Assembly (NCBI GenBank): GCA_029865665.1
Contig: JARXAV010000203.1
Location: 1 to 10,953, forward strand
Reading direction: 5' to 3'
Source: Flectobacillus sp.
GTDB taxonomy: Bacteria; Bacteroidota; Bacteroidia; Cytophagales; Spirosomataceae
Length of the DNA: 10,953 nucleotides
The stretch's first letter is position 1. Each line of letters starts with the position of its first letter. This document shows, piece after piece, positions 6,195 through 10,953 of this stretch. The notes below the pieces were generated by a model. It searched no databases, was not told the origin of the DNA, and saw only the letters and a list, made by a program, of their open reading frames with translations. The position numbers and the translations under genes are program-made.

Positions 6195-6611
6195 ATGAAT
6201 TTAAAGTACCATCATACGAATTTTTGCACAGAGGATGTGCCAAGATTGTCAAATTTTTATAAGACGGTTTTTGACTTAAAGCAAATCCAAGATGAAGAAC
6301 ATGGGTTTACAAGTTCAGATACTGTAAATAGATATGAAGGTCAAGTGGAGTTTTTGACAGACGGCCAAGTGGAGTTTCATATTGCCATAAAAGACCACAA
6401 TACGGGCTTTCGTCAGAATATGCCTATAAACCCAATGCAAAGAGGGCATTATTGTTTCAGAACAGACGATATTGAAGGTTTCAAAAAGAGATTGGAAGAA
6501 TTAAATATACCTTATGCCGACTACGGAAAGTGGGCTTTGAAAGGTTGGTATCAAGTATTTTTTCATGACCCTGATGGAAATATTGTAGAGGTACATCAGA
6601 TTGGAATGTAG
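6195..6611 (+). CDS. VOC-family (glyoxalase/dioxygenase fold) protein
   Basis: This is a 138-residue, probably cytoplasmic protein made of two beta-alpha-beta-beta-beta halves typical of the vicinal oxygen chelate superfamily. Possible metal ligands are H6 or H7 in 'KYHHTNF', E60 or H62 in 'GQVEFHIA', H85 in 'RGHYCF' and E132 in 'HDPDGNIVEVHQ', which is the classic C-terminal signature. Known members are glyoxalase I, methylmalonyl-CoA epimerase, extradiol dioxygenases and resistance proteins; the sequence alone does not choose among them. An epimerase or isomerase step in the CoA pathway would fit the setting, as inference. The first gene of the plus-strand set, it starts within a palindromic site. 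Residues 49-64 contain a near-repeat (GQVEFLTD / GQVEFHIA) from a 12-base direct repeat spaced by 24 bases. Confidence 0.82.
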   Translation: MNLKYHHTNFCTEDVPRLSNFYKTVFDLKQIQDEEHGFTSSDTVNRYEGQVEFLTDGQVEFHIAIKDHNTGFRQNMPINPMQRGHYCFRTDDIEGFKKRLEELNIPYADYGKWALKGWYQVFFHDPDGNIVEVHQIGM

Positions 6612-6716
6612 ATTCGATTTACGATTAATTCGATTTTACGATTTACGATTAGGTGTTAATTTAATTTATGATTTAGACTTTGAGGATTTATGATTTGTGA
6701 TTGATTCGATTTACGA
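6611..6716. repeat. Tract of degenerate GATTTACGATT-like repeats
   Basis: Immediately after the VOC stop, short A/T-rich words repeat: TTTACGATT, TTTATGATT, TTTGTGATT. The 14-base word GATTCGATTTACGA occurs at 6611-6624 and again at 6703-6716. The left inverted-repeat arm of the four-helix-bundle unit (6617-6650) is part of this tract. No gene is seen in it. Confidence 0.65.
6617..6650 (+). repeat. Left inverted-repeat arm of the four-helix-bundle unit
   Basis: These 34 bases match the reverse complement of 7110-7143 at 33 of 34 positions; the only difference is A at 6627. The arm begins 5 bases after the VOC stop codon and stops matching abruptly at both ends. Confidence 0.85.
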
Positions 6717-6752
6717 CTAGTATTGTATTTAGTAAAATATAATATTAATAAT

Positions 6753-7124
6753 ATGAACGAAGAAATTCTTAAAACTAGATTTAAGAATTGGGCAATAAAG
6801 GGCGTTTTATTTACTCGCCAATTTCCTAATGAACCAGACTTCAAGGCTATTCGAAACCAGATGGTTAGGTGTATTCCTTCTTGTGCTGCTAACTACCGAG
6901 CTGCTTGCAGAGCAAAATCAAATGCTGATTTTATCAATAAGCTCAAGATTGTAGAAGAAGAATTAGATGAGAGTATGTTCTGGTTAGAATTTGTCGTTGG
7001 ACTAGATGAAAAATTAAGAACAGATGTGGTAAGTATTTATAAAGAAGCAGATGAACTCCTAGCTATCACAGTAGCCTCAATAAAAACGTTGAGAAACAAA
7101 CAGGTATCAAATCGTAAATCGTAA
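6753..7124 (+). CDS. Four-helix-bundle protein (23S rRNA intervening-sequence protein family)
   Basis: Using the ATG at 6753 the protein has 123 residues; a TTG ten codons upstream is less likely. The family signature is plain: 'QMVRCIPSCAANYRAA' (36-51) followed by 'KSNADFINKLKIVEEELDES' (54-73) and 'FWLEFV', matching the 'Q..RS..S..AN..EA..A.S..dFi.Kl.ia..E..Et.yWL' pattern. Members form pentameric four-helix bundles with basic surfaces, are related to the Avd protein of diversity-generating retroelements, and are thought to bind nucleic acid; the function of free-standing members is unknown. The last residues (SNRKS) and the stop are encoded by the right inverted-repeat arm. It interrupts an otherwise coherent catabolic gene set, which suggests a passenger rather than a pathway protein. 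No reverse transcriptase or variable repeat is nearby. Confidence 0.88.
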   Translation: MNEEILKTRFKNWAIKGVLFTRQFPNEPDFKAIRNQMVRCIPSCAANYRAACRAKSNADFINKLKIVEEELDESMFWLEFVVGLDEKLRTDVVSIYKEADELLAITVASIKTLRNKQVSNRKS

Positions 7125-7143
7125 AATCGAATCAATCGTAAAT
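7110..7143 (-). repeat. Right inverted-repeat arm, running into the IclR-type start codon
   Basis: This is the reverse-complement partner of 6617-6650. It contains the four-helix-bundle stop codon (7122-7124) and its last two bases are the A and T of the following gene's ATG (7142-7144). Confidence 0.85.
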
Positions 7144-7906
7144 GGAAAATTCTTATTCAGCTCCTGCTTTAGAGAAAGGACTTGATATTTTAGAAGTATT
7201 GTGTCAGAGTGAAAATGGATTGACACAACAAGAAATTGCCAGCAAGTTAGGGCGAAATTTGAGTGAAATCTATCGAATGCTTAACTGTTTGGTACAGCGA
7301 AATTATGTTGCCAATTACGCTAATACTTATACCATTACGTCTAAGTTATTTCAGTTATCTCATTTTCATCCACCTACTTATCGCTTATTAACAGAAGCAC
7401 TTCCGATTATGGAAGGACTATCGAGACAAGTATCTTTTCCTTGCGATTTGAGGGTGTATAACAATGGTGTTCAGACTGTTGTAGCGGCTATTCAACCGCC
7501 AAATGGACTTGGGTTTATGACTCGTGTAGGTTCTGAAATTGAGGTTGCTCCATCGGCATCAGGTTTAGTTTTATTGGCTTTTCAAGATCCTGTTATCAAA
7601 GAAATCAGGATTAAAGAAAGCCTTCCAAGCAAATCAGAAGTGGAAGTAGAAGCCTTTCGGAATAGTTTAAAAGACATAAAGGTAAAAGGTTTTGCTTCCA
7701 TCCAAAGTAAGCAATATGCAGGACTTCACGCCATTTCGTTCCCTATTTTGGATATGAACGGCAACGCTATTGCCGCCATGACAGTACCCATGTTAGCTCG
7801 TATTGATGGCACAAATCAATTCACACAAGAGCAGGTAGAAAATCTCTTACGAGAGAGTGTATTAAATCTAAGTCGAAAATTAGCAATTGGGAAAATTGAT
7901 TCATAA
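7142..7906 (+). CDS. IclR-family transcriptional regulator
   Basis: This is a 254-residue protein with the normal IclR layout. The N-terminal winged helix-turn-helix (about 7-65) shows 'ALEKGLDILEVL', 'GLTQQEIASKLG' and the recognition helix 'NLSEIYRMLNCLVQRNYV'. A linker helix leads to the effector-binding domain (about 80-248), with 'SASGLVLLAF' (138-147) and 'GLHAISFPILDMNGNAIAAM' (194-213) as typical segments. IclR proteins bind DNA as dimers or tetramers and sense small organic acids or their derivatives; PcaR, PcaU and PobR of the beta-ketoadipate pathway are members. It probably controls both operons from the 6082-6194 region. The ATG directly follows the right inverted-repeat arm, so its translation signals come from the inserted unit. 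The start is supported because the family's 'PALEKG' motif begins only eight residues in. Confidence 0.92.
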   Translation: MENSYSAPALEKGLDILEVLCQSENGLTQQEIASKLGRNLSEIYRMLNCLVQRNYVANYANTYTITSKLFQLSHFHPPTYRLLTEALPIMEGLSRQVSFPCDLRVYNNGVQTVVAAIQPPNGLGFMTRVGSEIEVAPSASGLVLLAFQDPVIKEIRIKESLPSKSEVEVEAFRNSLKDIKVKGFASIQSKQYAGLHAISFPILDMNGNAIAAMTVPMLARIDGTNQFTQEQVENLLRESVLNLSRKLAIGKIDS

Positions 7907-7953
7907 AGTTTGATTCAGCGTACCCATTTGATAAATCAACATTTCACATTATT
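7907..7953 (+). promoter_or_regulatory. Short gap before the transporter gene with a partial operator-like site
   Basis: The 47-base spacer ends in TTTCACATTATTATGAA (7942-7958), which runs into the transporter ATG. It resembles the TTCATATTATGAA site at the VOC start in half-site and position. The match is incomplete and could be chance in A/T-rich DNA. Confidence 0.25.
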
Positions 7954-9024
7954 ATGAATAAACTATACAAATTCTTACTCCTAAGTTCCATTGTTTTAGG
8001 AATCTTAGCAATAGGAATGTTGATTTTGGGAGGTAGTATGATAGCCACAGGGCCTTTTGTTATTGGCTCGTTGGTATGCTTGGCACTCGGAGGTCGGGGC
8101 TTAGCTACTATCAAACAAATGACCTTTACTATTTGGGTATTCGCTGCGGTCGCTTTAGGAATGTATTACCCTCAATATTTCCAGCAAATAGGGGACTTTA
8201 AGTTCACGAGTCTAATTGTTCCACTCATTCAGTTGATTATGTTTTCGATGGGAACTGAAATGAGTTTGAAAGATTTTGAAGGGGTTGTCAAAACACCCAA
8301 AGCTGTTATTATTGGATTGGTAAGTCATTTTACCATCATGCCTTTGGTAGCGGTTGTGTTGGCAAAAAGCTTTGGTTTTCCCCCCGAAATTGCGGCAGGG
8401 GTTATTTTAATTGGCTCTGTGCCAAGCGGGGTAACGTCGAATGTACTTGCTTTTATTGCCAAAGCAAATATGCCTTTATCGGTTACCATTGCGGCAATTT
8501 CAACCTTAGCTGCCCCCATTATGACCCCATTTTTAATGAAAATATTGGCGGGACAATACGTTGAAATTGATTTCTTGAAAATGATGATTCACGTAGTTGA
8601 AATTATTCTTGTACCAATCGCATTAGGGCTAATTATCAATAAATTGATTAGAAATGGCGTAAAATGGCTACAAACTGTTATGCCTATTATTTCTATGACA
8701 GGCGTATTGATGATGTTGATTGTGATTGTTTCTTCAGGAAGAGATGCCTTATTGAGTATTGGACCTTTGCTATTTTTATCGTCGATGATTCATCACTCAA
8801 TTGGCTATTTATTAGGCTATTGGAGTGGTAGATTGATGGGACTTGATGAAAAATCATGCCGCACAATTTCGTTAGAAGTAGGAATGCAAAACGGAGGACT
8901 CGCTTCGGGTATTGCCTTACAAATGGGCAAAATCGCTACCGTTGGTTTGGCTTCTGCTATTTCAGTTCCGTGGATGACTATTTCGGGTTCATTGTTGGCT
9001 AATTGGTGGAGAAACAAAGAATAG
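7954..9024 (+). CDS. Bile acid:sodium symporter (BASS) family transporter
   Basis: This is a 356-residue integral membrane protein with about ten to twelve hydrophobic helices. Family features are 'MGTEMSLKDF' (about 99-108), 'GSVPSGVTSNVLAFIAKAN' (about 154-172), the discontinuous helix that binds sodium, and 'EVGMQNGGLASGIALQMG' (about 308-325). Despite the name, bacterial members carry varied organic anions such as bile acids, pantoate, pyruvate and other acids, with sodium. Two extra hydrophobic stretches (about 7-29 and 33-48) precede the core, making it longer than the roughly 310-residue minimal form; I recall similar N-termini in other Bacteroidota members. The position between the regulator and the 3-hydroxyacyl-CoA dehydrogenase suggests uptake of the acid that the pathway degrades. 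The family call is firm and the substrate is unknown. Confidence 0.93.
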   Translation: MNKLYKFLLLSSIVLGILAIGMLILGGSMIATGPFVIGSLVCLALGGRGLATIKQMTFTIWVFAAVALGMYYPQYFQQIGDFKFTSLIVPLIQLIMFSMGTEMSLKDFEGVVKTPKAVIIGLVSHFTIMPLVAVVLAKSFGFPPEIAAGVILIGSVPSGVTSNVLAFIAKANMPLSVTIAAISTLAAPIMTPFLMKILAGQYVEIDFLKMMIHVVEIILVPIALGLIINKLIRNGVKWLQTVMPIISMTGVLMMLIVIVSSGRDALLSIGPLLFLSSMIHHSIGYLLGYWSGRLMGLDEKSCRTISLEVGMQNGGLASGIALQMGKIATVGLASAISVPWMTISGSLLANWWRNKE

Positions 9025-9027
9025 TGC

Positions 9028-9094
9028 TTAATGATGAATGAGTAATGTGTAAACAAACACGCATCCCTACTCATAATTAAGCATTCATCGTTAA
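9028..9094. repeat. Imperfect inverted repeat between transporter and dehydrogenase genes
   Basis: Arms 9028-9046 and 9076-9094 (19 bases) match at 16 of 19 positions, one mismatch being a possible G-U pair. A small hairpin GTGT-AAACAA-ACAC lies in the loop (9047-9060). TAATG/GATGAATG words recur through the 87-base gap. No T run follows, so a terminator is unlikely; it may be a dispersed intergenic repeat or a transcript-processing site. Confidence 0.5.
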
Positions 9095-9111
9095 ACATTA
9101 CGCATTAAAAA

Positions 9112-9969
9112 ATGGAAATACAAAAAATAGCCGTTATTGGAGCAGGTAACATGGGGCATCAGATTGCGATGTGTGCCGCATTGTCTGGTTTTCAAGTTAA
9201 ATGTACAGATAGAAATCCTGACATTTTGGAAAAAGCGATTTCGTTTGCAGATAACTATCTAAAAGAACGAGTAGCTAAAGGAAAGTTAAGTGAGGAAGCT
9301 GCCAAACAAGCACAAACAAACATTGCTTTTACGCTTAATTTAGAAGAAGCTGCCCAAGATGCTGATCTTGTAATTGAAGCCATTATCGAGAATTTGGATA
9401 TAAAAAGAAAGCTTTTTGCTGAATTAGATAAATTTTGTCCTGCTCATACCATTTTGGCTACCAACAGTTCTTATATCGTAAGTTCTAAAATTGCCGATGC
9501 TACTAATCGACCTGACAAAGTTTGCAATATGCACTTTTTCAATCCCGCTTTGGTAATGAAATGTGTAGAAGTCGTGAAAGGCTCACACGTTTCGGAAGAA
9601 ACGGCTGATACAGTAATGAATGCTGCAATAAAAATGAGTAAAACACCCGTATTGTTGCACAAAGAAATCTATGGTTTTTTGGTGAATCGTCTCTTGCAAG
9701 CCACCAGACAAGAAGCCTTAAAACTACTTGACATGGGCGTAGCAAGTTTTGAAGACATAGACATTGCAGCCAAAAATGGTTTGGGTTATCCAATGGGACC
9801 TTTTTCTTTACTGGACTTAACAGGAATCGATTTGGCCTATCATGTAGGTATGGAAAAATACAGCGAATCTGGCGATCCAGCCGATAGACCTTCGCCAACG
9901 GTTGTTGAAAAATACACCAAAGGAGAATGGGGGAAAAAGGTAGGAAAAGGATTTTATGATTACGAATAG
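9112..9969 (+). CDS. 3-hydroxyacyl-CoA dehydrogenase (PaaH/HbdA-like)
   Basis: This is a 285-residue, NAD-dependent cytoplasmic enzyme that oxidises 3-hydroxyacyl-CoA to 3-oxoacyl-CoA. The N-terminal Rossmann domain has GAGNMG (10-15), E89 in 'VIEAIIEN' and 'ATNSS' (116-120) with the conserved Ser. The catalytic His-Glu pair is H141 in 'MHFFNPALVM' and E153 in 'CVEVV'; N192 in 'GFLVNRLL' completes the site. The C-terminal domain has 'GLGYPMGPFSLLDLTGID' (223-240) and ends in 'KVGKGFYDYE'. Length matches stand-alone 3-hydroxybutyryl-CoA and 3-hydroxyadipyl-CoA dehydrogenases rather than the multifunctional FadB. With the PcaF-type thiolase on the other strand it would complete a hydratase-dehydrogenase-thiolase sequence. 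The substrate (C4 or C6-dicarboxylyl) cannot be told from the sequence. Confidence 0.93.
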   Translation: MEIQKIAVIGAGNMGHQIAMCAALSGFQVKCTDRNPDILEKAISFADNYLKERVAKGKLSEEAAKQAQTNIAFTLNLEEAAQDADLVIEAIIENLDIKRKLFAELDKFCPAHTILATNSSYIVSSKIADATNRPDKVCNMHFFNPALVMKCVEVVKGSHVSEETADTVMNAAIKMSKTPVLLHKEIYGFLVNRLLQATRQEALKLLDMGVASFEDIDIAAKNGLGYPMGPFSLLDLTGIDLAYHVGMEKYSESGDPADRPSPTVVEKYTKGEWGKKVGKGFYDYE

Positions 9970-9999
9970 ATACTAAGACACAATTAACCATTTATAGAG

Positions 10000-10860
10000 A
10001 TGATTTCAAAAGTTATTACAGCACTATTTATACTACTCATTTGTGCTGATATTCAGGCACAACAAACACTAAGAAGAGCGTTCCAGCCTGCTAATGTGGT
10101 GAACAAAATCCCCTATGGGAATAATCCAGAAGCAGGGCATTATGTACAAACAAAGGATGCTAAAATCTATTACGAGGTGTACGGGAAAGGGCAACCGATT
10201 GTGTTATTGCATGGAGGTTTATTTGGCTCAACCGTTGAATTTGCTGATTTTATTGACCAATTGAAACAGAATTTTCAAGTAATTGCGATTTCTACTCGTG
10301 GACATGGTAAATCAGAATTAGGAACAGAACCGCTTACCCTTGAGCAAAGAGCTACCGATGCTATGACGGTTATCAATGCTGTTACCAAAGACAGCGTTAT
10401 TGTGCTTGGTTTTAGCGATGGAGGATATTCGGCTTACAAATTAGGAGCGATGCATCCAGAACGAGTAAAGAAAATGATTGTCATTGGTGCAGGCGAAGTT
10501 CGCCCAGGACTAAGAGAATTTAAGTTTACAGCAAAGATGGCAATGGAAATGGATAAGCCTTTTTGGGAGCAACAACTCAAATTGATGCCAGAACCCAACC
10601 GAGTGGAAGATTTGTTTACACAAGTAGCCAATTGTTACAACAATGTTACGGTGAGTAAAGAATTACTGAGTACAATAAAATGTCCTGTTTTGGTAATGGC
10701 TGGTGACAAAGACGGCGGAAATCCTGTGGAGCGTGTAGTCAGTGCTGCAAGATTTATTCCTAATCATCAAATCTGTATCATTCCAAATACAGGGCATGGA
10801 TGTCATAACGACAATTTTGCGGCTAGTTGGGCTAGTATTGTACCTTTTTTGAAGAATTAG
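10000..10860 (+). CDS. Exported alpha/beta hydrolase
   Basis: This is a 286-residue protein with a signal peptide (1-20; hydrophobic 'VITALFILLICADIQA', then QQ), so it acts in the periplasm or outside. The alpha/beta-hydrolase fold is clear: 'IVLLHGGLFGSTVEF' (67-81) forms the oxyanion hole, 'TRGHGKS' (99-105) follows, and the nucleophile elbow G-F-S139-D-G-G is at 137-142. The acid is D236 or D238 in 'AGDKDGG', and the base is H266 in 'NTGHG'. Close relatives include esterases, enol-lactonases such as PcaD (which is cytoplasmic) and haloperoxidase-like hydrolases. It starts 30 bases after the dehydrogenase stop and is followed by a strong terminator, so it is the last gene of the plus-strand set. 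It could release the imported acid from an ester or lactone outside the inner membrane; that is inference. Confidence 0.88.
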   Translation: MISKVITALFILLICADIQAQQTLRRAFQPANVVNKIPYGNNPEAGHYVQTKDAKIYYEVYGKGQPIVLLHGGLFGSTVEFADFIDQLKQNFQVIAISTRGHGKSELGTEPLTLEQRATDAMTVINAVTKDSVIVLGFSDGGYSAYKLGAMHPERVKKMIVIGAGEVRPGLREFKFTAKMAMEMDKPFWEQQLKLMPEPNRVEDLFTQVANCYNNVTVSKELLSTIKCPVLVMAGDKDGGNPVERVVSAARFIPNHQICIIPNTGHGCHNDNFAASWASIVPFLKN

Positions 10861-10885
10861 GCAAAGCAAACCGCTAGTCTAGTTA

Positions 10886-10949
10886 GAAATCATCTTTTAG
10901 TTAAGCCTCAAATCATTGGGGTCAATTGCTAAAAGATGATTTCTTTTTT
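10886..10949 (+). terminator. Intrinsic terminator of the plus-strand gene set
   Basis: A perfect 15-bp stem (10886-10900 with 10929-10943) is followed directly by six T (10944-10949). The 28-base loop can itself form a smaller hairpin (CCTCAA, loop ATCA, TTGGGG). It begins 26 bases after the hydrolase stop codon and works on the plus strand only. Confidence 0.85.
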
Positions 10950-10953
10950 GCTT

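Larger units (their letters stand above)
6617..7143 (+). mobile_element. Putative small mobile unit: four-helix-bundle gene between inverted repeats
   Basis: A 527-base unit is bounded by 34-base inverted repeats (33/34 identical) and holds a single gene of the 23S rRNA intervening-sequence protein family. In several bacteria members of this family lie inside intervening sequences whose ends pair into a stem. Here there is no rRNA: the unit lies between the VOC and IclR-type genes. No transposase is encoded and I see no obvious target-site duplication, so mobility is inference. Confidence 0.45.

Noticed and set aside
6611..6716. CRISPR array in the repeated GATTTACGATT tract
   Set aside because: The repeats are short, degenerate and unevenly spaced, with no unique spacers and no cas genes.
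6723..6752. TTG start ten codons before the four-helix-bundle ATG
   Set aside because: The extra residues are encoded by low-complexity A/T-rich DNA and are not typical of the family.
6753..7124. Avd accessory protein of a diversity-generating retroelement
   Set aside because: The fold is related, but there is no reverse transcriptase, template repeat or variable C-type lectin target in the window.
6617..7143. rRNA intervening sequence
   Set aside because: The protein family is right, but the flanks are protein-coding genes, not 23S rRNA.
9539..9991. 150-codon open frame on the minus strand opposite the 3-hydroxyacyl-CoA dehydrogenase gene
   Set aside because: It is antisense to a gene with all catalytic residues in place; its composition is not protein-like and no start context supports it.

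Overview
The window looks like a chromosomal stretch from a member of the Bacteroidota, probably a Cytophagales-type bacterium. The evidence is low GC with A/T-rich spacers, no clear Shine-Dalgarno sequences before most starts, promoter-like TAnnTTTG elements, and exported proteins whose signal peptides end in A-Q-(K/Q). The genus call is a guess; the phylum call is fairly safe.

Layout. Bases 1-132 are the 3' end of an alpha/beta-hydrolase (carboxylesterase-like) gene. A small SnoaL/NTF2-like gene (283-633, +) follows. It converges on a long minus-strand gene set (6081 down to 712) and the two share a symmetric 18-bp-stem terminator (685-734). In transcription order the minus-strand set is: FAS1-like/MaoC-type hydratase, CaiB/BaiF (family III) CoA-transferase, PcaF/PaaJ-type thiolase, SDR dehydrogenase, small SemiSWEET-like membrane protein, cupin, exported SnoaL-like protein. 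Spacings are mostly 5-40 bases, with one 8-base overlap, so it reads as one operon. From a shared A/T-rich divergent promoter region (6082-6194) a plus-strand set runs the other way: VOC/glyoxalase-fold protein, an inserted four-helix-bundle gene flanked by 34-base inverted repeats, an IclR-type regulator, a BASS-family (bile acid:sodium symporter family) transporter, 3-hydroxyacyl-CoA dehydrogenase, an exported alpha/beta hydrolase, and a strong intrinsic terminator (10886-10949).

How the genes may work together (inference). An exported hydrolase could free an organic acid and a BASS transporter could import it. The CoA-transferase would activate it, the hydratase would add water to an alpha,beta-unsaturated acyl-CoA, and one of two unrelated dehydrogenases would make the 3-oxoacyl-CoA. 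A thiolase of the beta-ketoadipyl-CoA type would then cleave it to acetyl-CoA plus an acyl-CoA. If the thiolase product is succinyl-CoA, it could feed the CoA-transferase, making the route self-priming. No acyl-CoA dehydrogenase and no CoA ligase are present, which points to an acid that is already unsaturated or hydroxylated, possibly a dicarboxylate. IclR-type regulators are known for beta-ketoadipate genes (PcaR, PcaU, PobR), which fits but does not prove the idea. The true substrate is unknown.

Most unusual point: the four-helix-bundle gene sits inside a unit (6617-7143) with nearly perfect inverted ends. The right end contains that gene's stop codon and the first two bases of the iclR-type start codon.
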